Position numbers and translations under genes: made by a program
Part shown: piece after piece, positions 1-6,077 of the stretch
Layout of the letters: each line of letters begins with the position of its first letter
Position numbering within the stretch: the first letter of the stretch is position 1
The notes under the pieces: model-generated
What the model saw: the letters and a program-made list of their open reading frames with translations, nothing else
What the model was told of the DNA's origin: nothing
Database searches by the model: none
NCBI GenBank assembly: GCA_024279075.1
Contig: JAJRRX010000005.1
Coordinates: 1 to 7,897 of the forward strand
From: Alphaproteobacteria bacterium
GTDB taxonomy: Bacteria > Pseudomonadota > Alphaproteobacteria > Rhodobacterales > Rhodobacteraceae
DNA: 7,897 nt
Direction of reading: 5' to 3'

Positions 1-131
1 CGCGCTGCCCCCAAAGTTTCTACCGCCGCCACCAGCCACAATTCGCCCCCTGCCTGCACGCCTATAGGCAAGCCAAGGCGCATATCATGCGCGGCGCGGG
101 CGAGCCTTTCAGCGGCGGTCAGGGCAAGCAT
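1..131 (-). CDS. ribA: N-terminal fragment of probable GTP cyclohydrolase II
   Basis: Only the first ~43 codons are present; the gene continues beyond base 1. The readable product begins MLALTAAERLARAAHDMRLG and goes on with LPIGV and an ELWLVAAVETLGAA stretch. From memory, alphaproteobacterial RibA proteins begin with a similar run (an alanine/arginine-rich helix, then D-[LM]-R-[ML]-G-[LV]-P and a hydrophobic strand ending in AxETL). RibA opens GTP to start riboflavin synthesis in the cytoplasm. The zinc and active-site motifs lie outside the window, so the call rests on the N-terminus alone. Start choice: an in-frame ATG also exists at base 149, but the ATG at 131 has AGGA seven bases upstream, whereas the ATG at 149 has AGGA only one base away. 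A possible -10 (TATAGA, minus strand, 161-166) would leave almost no leader for the 149 start. The gene is divergent from the response regulator at 292. Confidence 0.5.
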   Translation of the reverse strand, partial: MLALTAAERLARAAHDMRLGLPIGVQAGGELWLVAAVETLGAA

Positions 132-160
132 CGGTGATTCCTGTTTCATTTCCTGCCTAA

Positions 161-189
161 TCTATAGCCCCCATACGCCGGAATTGAAA
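161..189 (-). promoter_or_regulatory. Possible promoter for the ribA-like gene
   Basis: On the minus strand TATAGA (161-166) is a fair -10 element. A weak TTTCAA (184-189) lies 17 bases upstream as a -35. Transcription would start near base 154, giving a leader of about 23 bases to the ATG at 131. The -35 matches only three of six consensus positions, so this is tentative. The rest of the 132-291 gap holds one small inverted repeat (GCGGG 213-217 with CCCGC 226-230). I see no convincing promoter for the plus-strand regulator. Confidence 0.3.
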
Positions 190-291
190 CATTTGCTTCA
201 TTTTGCACACAAGCGGGTGAGTTTGCCCGCGCCCCCTTGCGCCCGCAGCCATTAGCGCCAAAATAACACTCATACAAACGGAGGATATGCC

Positions 292-978
292 ATGGGCAAC
301 CTGAAAAAGATATTGATGGTCGACGACGACGAAGACCTGCGCGAGGCGCTGGCCGACCAGCTTGTGCTGACCGATGATTTTGATGTTTTTGAAGCTGGCA
401 CGGGGGCCGAGGGCCTGACCAAAGCCAAAGAGGCGCTCTATGATCTGGTAATTCTGGACGTGGGCCTGCCGGATATGGATGGCCGCGAGCTGTGCCGCCT
501 GATGCGCAAACAGGGCGTGAAGGCGCCGATTCTGATGCTTACGGGGCATGATACGGATAGTGACACCATTTTGGGCCTCGATGCGGGCGCGAATGATTAC
601 GTGACCAAACCGTTCAAATTCCCCGTGCTTTTGGCGCGCATCCGCAGCCAGCTTCGCCAACATGAGCAAAGCGAAGATGCGGTGTTTACCGTGGGGCCTT
701 ATACCTTTAAGCCCGCTGCAAAAATGCTGATCACCGAGGACGAAAAGAAAATCCGGCTGACGGAGAAAGAAACTAATATTCTGAAGTTCCTCTATCGCGC
801 CTCGGATGGCGTGGTCGCCCGCGATGTGCTGCTACATGAGGTTTGGGGCTATAATGCGGGGGTTACGACCCACACGCTGGAAACCCATATTTACCGGTTG
901 CGGCAAAAGATAGAGCCGGACCCGAGCAATGCACGGATATTGCTGACCGAAAGCGGTGGCTACCGGCTAGCGGCGTAA
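292..978 (+). CDS. OmpR/PhoB-family response regulator
   Basis: This 228-residue protein is the usual length for a two-domain DNA-binding response regulator. The receiver domain (about 5-118) has the acidic pocket D11/D12, phospho-acceptor D56 in the LVILDVGLPDMDG stretch, the switch threonine T84 (LMLTGHD) and the conserved lysine K106 (TKPF). A winged-helix output domain follows (about 130-228), with the LTEKE, HEVWGY, THTLETHIYRLRQKI and GGYRL signatures of the OmpR/PhoB class. It should be phosphorylated by a histidine kinase and then bind promoter DNA in the cytoplasm. No kinase lies nearby in the window, so it is an orphan here and its stimulus is unknown. The start is well supported: GGAGG (280-284) lies seven bases before the ATG. 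A nearer ATG at 287 is out of frame. It is monocistronic, being closed by the terminator at 1008-1033. All catalytic residues are present; it is not recognisably CtrA. Confidence 0.93.
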   Translation: MGNLKKILMVDDDEDLREALADQLVLTDDFDVFEAGTGAEGLTKAKEALYDLVILDVGLPDMDGRELCRLMRKQGVKAPILMLTGHDTDSDTILGLDAGANDYVTKPFKFPVLLARIRSQLRQHEQSEDAVFTVGPYTFKPAAKMLITEDEKKIRLTEKETNILKFLYRASDGVVARDVLLHEVWGYNAGVTTHTLETHIYRLRQKIEPDPSNARILLTESGGYRLAA

Positions 979-1007
979 CCGCCCAACAGTTTCTCCCTGA
1001 CCTTGAG

Positions 1008-1033
1008 CCTGCCCTTTTAGGGCAGGTCTTTTT
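1008..1033 (+). terminator. Rho-independent terminator of the response regulator
   Basis: A perfect 7-bp stem, CCTGCCC (1008-1014) and GGGCAGG (1020-1026), encloses a five-base loop. It is followed by TCTTTTT (1027-1033). It lies 30 bases after the regulator stop codon. The T-tract runs into the stop codon of the convergent MFS gene (1033-1035). In the other direction the stem has no good U-tract after it, so it looks one-directional. Confidence 0.85.
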
Positions 1034-2262
1034 CATTCAGCATCTGGGTTTACTTTGAAAAACACATAAACAGCCGCCAGCAATAACAACCCGCCCACCA
1101 CAATGTAAGGTGCCCTAAGCGCGGTTTCGTAGCTGGTAAACCTATCAAACCCCTTTACCATTGCCCCCGCCAAAAGCGCCCCGAGCGGGATAACCCCCCA
1201 GGAAATAAACCGGTAAACCGAATTCACCCGCCCCAGAAGCGCGGGCGGCGTGGCGCGCTGGCGCAAAGGCACGGCGACCACATTCCAGAGCAAGCTACCA
1301 AAAGTGCCGAGAAACAGCGCAAAGCCGACCCATGCGGCATGGGGGGCCGCGCCGATTATCAGCATTTGCATGCCAAATAACACCGTCGCAACCCGCAGCG
1401 CCCAGCGCTGGCCAATGCGCACCACAATGCGCGGGGCCAGCAGCCCACCCAGCCCACCGCCCACAGCCCCAAATGACATAATGAGCCCATAGCCCAGCGC
1501 GCCAACGCCTAAAATATCCTGCGCAAACAGCACTAATATGGTAAGCGCAATAGTGCCGGTAAAATTCAGGAACCCCGTCACCATCGCTAGCCGTAAAATA
1601 AGCGTGTGCTGCCACACCCACAACATGCCTTCCTTCATCGCCGCGAGCGCAGGTGCCTGCCGCGCGGCGGGCGCGGGGCGTGGCCGCAAATGCCACACCA
1701 GCCCCGCCGCCACCGCAAAACTGAACGCATCCAACAAAAATGGCAGGGGCAGCGCGAGGGCGATCAGAAAGCCAGCCAAGGGCGGGCCGACAAACTCGCC
1801 GATGATCTGCTCAGCGCTCCACATGGTGCCGTTGGCCTTAGGCAGATCGCGGCCCTCCACCAGTTGCGGCAAGATCGTTTGCGCAGTGTTATCCCGCAAC
1901 ACCTCCGCCGCCCCCAGCATAAACGCCGCTGCTGCCAGCAGCGTAATCGCGCCGGAAGACGGCATCCAAAACACCAGCGCCACCACGCATATCGTCAGCA
2001 ATGCGCGAAATGTATCCGCCCCCACCATCAGTTTTTTATGCGATACGCGATCCGTAATTACGCCCGCTGGCAAGGCTAGCAAAAACCACGGCAGGCGCGA
2101 GGCAAAGGCAACAAAAGCGATATCCAGCGGGTCTTTTGAGATCAACGTCGCTAGCCACGGGTAAGCCACCATCGCCACCCCGTCCCCAAGGTTGCTGATA
2201 GCCGTAGCGGAGAATAATAGCCGGAAATTTTGGTTTTTCCAAAGGGAGGGCGTTCGGGTCAT
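1033..2262 (-). CDS. MFS transporter, MFS_3 (EntS-like) exporter type
   Basis: The 409-residue protein is very hydrophobic, with segments that would give 10-12 membrane helices, for example around 45-70, 86-120, 158-190, 222-250, 255-280, 290-325, 352-372 and 384-402. A motif-A-like loop between helices 2 and 3 (GVITDRVSHKKL, 67-78) marks the major facilitator superfamily. The WSAEQIIGEFVGPPLAG block (148-164) and QRATPPALLGRVNSVYR (335-351) are typical of the MFS_3 branch, whose known members include the enterobactin exporter EntS and macrolide efflux proteins. It would use the proton gradient in the inner membrane, most likely for export; the substrate cannot be read from sequence. The start ATG at 2262 has only a moderate ribosome site (TAGG, eight bases upstream). 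It lies 186 bases downstream of the five-gene operon in the same direction, with no obvious terminator between, so read-through is possible. It is convergent with the response regulator, with 54 bases between stop codons. Confidence 0.88.
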   Translation of the reverse strand: MTRTPSLWKNQNFRLLFSATAISNLGDGVAMVAYPWLATLISKDPLDIAFVAFASRLPWFLLALPAGVITDRVSHKKLMVGADTFRALLTICVVALVFWMPSSGAITLLAAAAFMLGAAEVLRDNTAQTILPQLVEGRDLPKANGTMWSAEQIIGEFVGPPLAGFLIALALPLPFLLDAFSFAVAAGLVWHLRPRPAPAARQAPALAAMKEGMLWVWQHTLILRLAMVTGFLNFTGTIALTILVLFAQDILGVGALGYGLIMSFGAVGGGLGGLLAPRIVVRIGQRWALRVATVLFGMQMLIIGAAPHAAWVGFALFLGTFGSLLWNVVAVPLRQRATPPALLGRVNSVYRFISWGVIPLGALLAGAMVKGFDRFTSYETALRAPYIVVGGLLLLAAVYVFFKVNPDAE

Positions 2263-2397
2263 TCCGTGAGCCTACCGACAGAGTCGCGCGCCGTATAGCG
2301 CAAAATCAACCATGGATCTGCTAGGTATCAAAGTGCAACTATCGCCACACAGCCGGTTTATTCGCCTAGGTTAATAGGGCAATTAAAATTCCTTTTT

Positions 2398-2429
2398 TAC
2401 GTTATATAACAGTCGTCTATACGTTATAG
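2398..2429. promoter_or_regulatory. AT-rich nested repeats upstream of the MFS gene
   Basis: Two direct copies of TACGTTATA (2398-2406 and 2420-2428) are spaced 22 bp start to start, about two helical turns. Each sits in a palindrome: GTTATATAAC (2401-2410) is perfect, and CTATA-CGT-TATAG (2417-2429) is a 5-bp arm pair around three bases. The block stands out in a moderately GC-rich region. It lies 136-167 bases upstream of the MFS start and 20 bases after the preceding operon, so it could be an operator or promoter of the exporter gene. Another small inverted repeat (TTAAT N6 ATTAA, 2371-2386) is close by. Function is inferred only. Confidence 0.4.
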
Positions 2430-2448
2430 TTTGGAAATTCCTGAGGTA

Positions 2449-3390
2449 TTACTTCATTTGCTGCCGCACAAAATCCGCGCAAATTAGGTCTTGTGCCGCG
2501 ATCCCGAGCGAGCGGTAAAGTGTGATGTCATCCGCGCTACGCCGTCCTTGCACCCGCCCTGCCAGCACTTCGCCAATCTCGGCCAGAATGTCGGCCTCCT
2601 CCATCCGGCCCGCCGCTATCGCCAGCATAATTTCGCGCGCTTGCGCCAGAGCCGAGGGCCTATAATCGGTAAATACCCGCGCCGCTTGCAGCACCGCTTC
2701 ATCTATTTCCTGCATGCTTGGCACCGAAGCGCCAACCGCATTGATATGGCACCCCGCCCCCAGCCATGCCCCTTCAAGAACAGGCGTGCTTGACGAGGTA
2801 ACGGTGCAAATAATATCGGCCTCCTCCACAGCCATCTCCGCGTTTTTACACGCGATAAACCGCAGCGCCGGAAAGGTGCTTTGCGCGCGCAAAACAAAGC
2901 TTTCCCCCCGCTCCTTTGTGCGCCCCGCAATCCGAACTGTGCAAATGCCCCGCACTGCACACATCGCCTCAATATGGCTAAACGCTTGCTCGCCCGTGCC
3001 AATAATTGCCAGCGTTTCGGCGCCTTTTGGCGCCAGCACGCGCGTCGCCACAGCACTTGCCGCTGCGGTGCGAATGGCGGTCAGCGCGTCCGTATCCACC
3101 ATCGCACTTGGCGCGCCGGTTTCTGGGTCAAACAGCACCATCGCGCCAATATGGGAGGACAACCCCTTAGCTGGATTGCCCGGAAACAGGCTGATCAGCT
3201 TCACGCCATAAACCTCTCTGAGTACGCCGGGCATAATCCCGAGCTTGTTAACCCCGTCAATATCCATCGCCGTGCGTAGCGGCAGTTTGGCTTTGCCATC
3301 TGACACAGAAACCATCGCTTCTGCCACCAGATCAATCGCCTTGGTCATGGGCAGGTGGCGGCGGACATCTTCAGCGCTCGCGACAATCAT
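2449..3390 (-). CDS. Ornithine cyclodeaminase / mu-crystallin family dehydrogenase
   Basis: The 313-residue protein has the full length and fold signature of the OCD/mu-crystallin family. Members include ornithine cyclodeaminase, archaeal-type alanine dehydrogenase, ketimine and pyrroline-2-carboxylate reductases. Visible are the nucleotide-binding loop in LAIIGTGEQA (127-136) followed by the IAGRT strand (154-158), and residues at the positions expected from Pseudomonas ornithine cyclodeaminase: K64 (YGVKLIS), R107 (TAIRTAAA) and D230 (MQEID). The C-terminus has the family ending RRSADDITLYRSLGIAAQDL region. It should bind NAD(P) and act on an amino or imino acid in the cytoplasm. The substrate cannot be decided by eye, so 'ornithine cyclodeaminase' should not be taken literally. 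It is the last gene of the operon; its ATG overlaps the stop codon of the upstream hydrolase (ATGA, 3387-3390), which indicates translational coupling. Confidence 0.85.
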   Translation of the reverse strand: MIVASAEDVRRHLPMTKAIDLVAEAMVSVSDGKAKLPLRTAMDIDGVNKLGIMPGVLREVYGVKLISLFPGNPAKGLSSHIGAMVLFDPETGAPSAMVDTDALTAIRTAAASAVATRVLAPKGAETLAIIGTGEQAFSHIEAMCAVRGICTVRIAGRTKERGESFVLRAQSTFPALRFIACKNAEMAVEEADIICTVTSSSTPVLEGAWLGAGCHINAVGASVPSMQEIDEAVLQAARVFTDYRPSALAQAREIMLAIAAGRMEEADILAEIGEVLAGRVQGRRSADDITLYRSLGIAAQDLICADFVRQQMK

Positions 3391-4187
3391 AGGCCCAGCA
3401 CCTCTTCTAAAATGGCGGTGTATTCTGCGGGGCGGGTCACATAGGGAAAGTGGCTGCCTGTGGCAAAATGGAAGGCTTTGGCAGGCAAAGCCGCGCGAAG
3501 CTGGGCGCGCATTGGGGCTGAAATCAGGTGGTCATCCCCCACATCAATGATGAAGGTTTTGCTTTTCGGCAGCGCCGGCGCGGGCAACTCGGGCGCGTAT
3601 TTCAGCAGCTTGAGGCGGGCCACGAGTTCGCCCGCTGGAATGCGACTTTCCACCTCCCCGATCAGCAGCGCGCTAAGGGCGGCGTTGGGGTGCGGCACGG
3701 CCCATTGGGCCAGTCCGGTGGTGAAACCTTGGCGCAAGTCAGCAATCGGCGTGGCGTCTAGATCAAGCGCATAAGGCATGGCTTGGTCGATGCCTTTTAC
3801 CGAGGCCAGTGTGTTAGCAGCGATCAACCCGCTAAAAAGCGAAGGCTGCGCGGCGGCAAGATATTGCGCCAAATATCCCCCCATCGACGACCCAAGAAGA
3901 ACCGCGCCTCGCATGCCTTCCTCGGCCATCAGCGCCGTAACATCTACCGCCCAATCCTCCAACCCGCCGCTATCGGGGTAGGAGAGCGCCAAAATCTGCG
4001 CCCGCCCGTGCAGGGCCTCGATTTGCTGCCAGAAAATATCCGCCCGCCCCAGTGTGCCGGGGAGGAGGATGAGCTTGGGGCCAGTGTTCCCCAGCTTCAA
4101 AACACCCCAATCGCGGTGATTTATAACGGCGCGTCGCTCGGGGTGCTGAGCGCTAAAAGCATCGCGGCTCTTTACAAAATGGCTCAT
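3387..4187 (-). CDS. Alpha/beta hydrolase resembling maspardin
   Basis: The 266-residue protein is a single alpha/beta-hydrolase domain without signal peptide. The nucleophile elbow is GSSMGG (99-104), giving S101. LLPGT (41-45) is the likely oxyanion-hole strand. The acid is probably D218 or D219 (VGDDH), and the base H246 (GSHFPY). From memory its closest named relative is eukaryotic maspardin (SPG21): shared features include the P-x-S/T-G-x-A-D-x-F-x-x-Q-I segment near residue 50, the LI-x-x-N strand after the elbow, an ELxxRLxL segment, the I-x-D-V strand before the acid and the G-x-x-FPY motif. Known members of that group have no well-established substrate. It lies one base after the MDR gene and overlaps the OCD gene by four bases, so it is translated as part of the operon. 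GAGGTG just before the ATG, partly inside the preceding stop region, is its ribosome site. The enzyme class (esterase, lactonase or other) is open. Confidence 0.85.
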   Translation of the reverse strand: MSHFVKSRDAFSAQHPERRAVINHRDWGVLKLGNTGPKLILLPGTLGRADIFWQQIEALHGRAQILALSYPDSGGLEDWAVDVTALMAEEGMRGAVLLGSSMGGYLAQYLAAAQPSLFSGLIAANTLASVKGIDQAMPYALDLDATPIADLRQGFTTGLAQWAVPHPNAALSALLIGEVESRIPAGELVARLKLLKYAPELPAPALPKSKTFIIDVGDDHLISAPMRAQLRAALPAKAFHFATGSHFPYVTRPAEYTAILEEVLGL

Positions 4188-4188
4188 T

Positions 4189-5196
4189 TTACACCTCGAT
4201 CAACACTTTACCATCGGTTTTGCGGGTGGCTTCGGCCAGCCCACTCACCACATCCCGTAGCTTGATGCGCGCTGAAATATCAGTGCGCCAACGGCCATCG
4301 GCGAAGCGGGCTTGCACCTCACCAACTACGCGCATTTGGTCTGCCGGCGGGGTGGTGCGCATCCATTTGGTGAGCCAAAATCCTTCGATTTGTTTGTCCA
4401 TGAAAATGAGCTGGCCAAGTTGGGTAAGGGTGGGCGGGGTGCCAGCAAGATTGCCATAAATCACCCAGCGCGCCCCGTTTGGCATATTGGCAAACACCTG
4501 CTCGGAGGTTTGGTCCGCCACCGCATCGAGGAAAACCCGAGGCTTTAGCGCGCGGCTGGCTTTGGTAAAATTGTCTGTGAAATCAGCGCTGGTTACATCC
4601 AGCACCTCCGTTGCACCCAGCGCTTTCAGCGAGGCCATTGCATCGGCGCGGCGCACCAAGGCGATGGTCTCCAGCCCCAAATCCCTCGCCAACCCGATCA
4701 TCAGCTTGCCAAGCTGGCTGGCTGCTGCCGAGATCACCAGCGCCGATTTCCCCTGCGCCGCGATGTCCACCATTGCCATGGCGGTCAGCGGGTTCACAAT
4801 CTGCGCCGCACCGTCCGCGTCCGAAATATCATCCCGCAGCGGAATGCAGTTCATCGCCTCGCAGAGCACAAACTCCGCCCAAGCCCCCGCTGCGGCTGCC
4901 ACAAAAGCCACCCGCTTGCCCAGCAGCGCTTCGGCCCCTGCGCCTGCTTCCACCACCTCGCCGCAGCCCTCAAAACCCGCCGCCGCGCCCTTCACGCGCG
5001 GCTGGCCGTTTTCGCCTTTAATGAAGTGGAGGTCTGACGGGTTCACCGAGGCTGCCTTGAGCTTGATCACCACTTGCCCCGCACCCGCCTCGGGCACCGG
5101 CAGCTCCGCCGCTTCTAACCAATCCGCCGCATTCTCGATGCGTGGCCCCGTTGCCCGCCCCGAATATCCATCCTCTTTCAAAATCACGGCAAACAT
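4189..5196 (-). CDS. MDR-family NAD(P)H-dependent oxidoreductase (quinone/enoyl reductase-like)
   Basis: The 335-residue protein has the two-part layout of the medium-chain dehydrogenase/reductase superfamily. An N-terminal GroES-like domain (about 1-125) includes KLKAASVNPSDLHFIKG (45-61) and the GFEGCGEVVEAG turn (74-85). A Rossmann domain (about 125-280) has its dinucleotide strand and turn at 153-174 (VISAAASQLGKL; the usual GxxGxxG glycines are replaced by AAASQLG). The catalytic and structural zinc ligands of alcohol dehydrogenases are not apparent, so it fits the zinc-free quinone-oxidoreductase or enoyl-reductase side of the family. It probably reduces a quinone, enone or enoyl substrate with NADPH in the cytoplasm; the substrate is unknown. 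The start is firm: AGAGGA lies six bases before the ATG at 5196, inside a 15-base gap after the dehalogenase-like gene. It is the third gene of the operon. Confidence 0.87.
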   Translation of the reverse strand: MFAVILKEDGYSGRATGPRIENAADWLEAAELPVPEAGAGQVVIKLKAASVNPSDLHFIKGENGQPRVKGAAAGFEGCGEVVEAGAGAEALLGKRVAFVAAAAGAWAEFVLCEAMNCIPLRDDISDADGAAQIVNPLTAMAMVDIAAQGKSALVISAAASQLGKLMIGLARDLGLETIALVRRADAMASLKALGATEVLDVTSADFTDNFTKASRALKPRVFLDAVADQTSEQVFANMPNGARWVIYGNLAGTPPTLTQLGQLIFMDKQIEGFWLTKWMRTTPPADQMRVVGEVQARFADGRWRTDISARIKLRDVVSGLAEATRKTDGKVLIEV

Positions 5197-5211
5197 CGGC
5201 GGTCCTCTCGG

Positions 5212-6075
5212 TTATAAAAAATCCAGCAGGGCGCTCAACGTTTCTTCCGGCGCTTCTTCTGGTAAAAAATGCCCGCCGGGCACGGCGTGGCCTTGCACAT
5301 CCTGAGCCACTTCTCGCCAAGTGGCAAGCACATCATAAGCGCTGCCAACGAAGCCCGCTTGCCCCCAAAGCGCCAGCAGGGGCATGGGCAATTTTTTAGT
5401 GTTGGCGCGGTCATGCTCAAGATCGATCCCCGCCGAGGCGCGGTAGTCTTCGCAGGTGGCATGAATAACCTCGGGCTTTTGAAAGCAGCGCAAATATTCA
5501 GCGTGGGCCTCGGGGGTAATGGCATCGCCGGTGCGGCCCCATGCGCCAAGCTTAGTGCGCAGGTAAAAGGCAGGGTCATCCCCGATGAGCTTTTCGGGGT
5601 AGCCCTTGGGTTGGATTAGGAAAAACCAATGATAGTAAGCGCTTGCGAAGCGCATATCGGTGGTTTCATACATATGAAGCGTGGGCGCGATATCCAGCAC
5701 CGCCAGTTTTTCAACCCTTTCCGCGTGATCCTGCGCCAGCCGATGCGCCACGCGTGCGCCGCGATCATGACCCACCAGTTTGAAGCGCTCAAAGCCAAGC
5801 GCAGCCATGACCTCGACCATATCCAGCGCCATTGCCCGCTTGGAATAGGGGGTGTGGTTGGCGTCACTCTCGGGCGTGCCGCTATCGCCATAGCCACGCA
5901 AATCGGGGATGATGAGCGTGAATTGTTGAACCAAGGCGGGGGCGATTTTGTGCCAGATTACATGGGTTTGCGGGTAGCCGTGCAGCAATAAAAGCGGCGG
6001 GCCGCTGCCGCCTTTACGCAGGTGGATTTCAGTACCAGAGGTTTTTATCCGTGCGGTTTCCAACCCTTCAAACAT
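5212..6075 (-). CDS. Alpha/beta hydrolase, fluoroacetate/haloacetate dehalogenase type
   Basis: The 287-residue protein matches the fluoroacetate dehalogenase family (EC 3.8.1.3 type), cytoplasmic enzymes that displace halide from haloacetates through an aspartyl-ester intermediate. Visible are the oxyanion-hole HGYP (32-35), the nucleophile elbow VGHDRG with D104, the carboxylate-binding arginines R105 and R108, acid D128 (VLDIAP), the halide-pocket pair H149-W150 (YYHWFFL) and Y211, and the base H269 (PGGHFLPEE). Relative spacing agrees with my memory of the Rhodopseudomonas palustris enzyme RPA1163 (D110, R111, R114, D134, H155, W156, Y219, H280). Related epoxide hydrolases share the Asp nucleophile, but the H-W pair and double arginine favour dehalogenase. 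The natural substrate may be chloroacetate or another small acid rather than fluoroacetate. It begins two bases after manC; the GGCGGA ribosome site lies within the end of manC. It is the second gene of the operon. Confidence 0.87.
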   Translation of the reverse strand: MFEGLETARIKTSGTEIHLRKGGSGPPLLLLHGYPQTHVIWHKIAPALVQQFTLIIPDLRGYGDSGTPESDANHTPYSKRAMALDMVEVMAALGFERFKLVGHDRGARVAHRLAQDHAERVEKLAVLDIAPTLHMYETTDMRFASAYYHWFFLIQPKGYPEKLIGDDPAFYLRTKLGAWGRTGDAITPEAHAEYLRCFQKPEVIHATCEDYRASAGIDLEHDRANTKKLPMPLLALWGQAGFVGSAYDVLATWREVAQDVQGHAVPGGHFLPEEAPEETLSALLDFL

Positions 6076-6077
6076 CG

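Noticed and set aside
157..669. 170-codon minus-strand open frame opposite the first response regulator
   Set aside because: It is antisense to a clear OmpR-type regulator, its product is low-similarity in character (His/Gln/Ala-rich) and it has no convincing ribosome site. It is a shadow of the GC-rich coding strand.
1538..2164. 208-codon plus-strand open frame opposite the MFS gene
   Set aside because: The product is Ala/Ser/Thr-rich with no recognisable domain, and the opposite strand encodes a well-defined transporter. Overlapping frames of this kind are expected here.
2272..2313. 13-codon minus-strand upstream frame (MVDFALYGARLCR) ending nine bases before the MFS start
   Set aside because: It has no ribosome site and no attenuator-like codon run or hairpins. 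A frame this short occurs by chance.
4487..5305. 272-codon plus-strand open frame opposite the MDR oxidoreductase
   Set aside because: It is long but of biased composition (Ala/Ser/Pro), with no motif, and it runs antisense across a gene junction of the operon.
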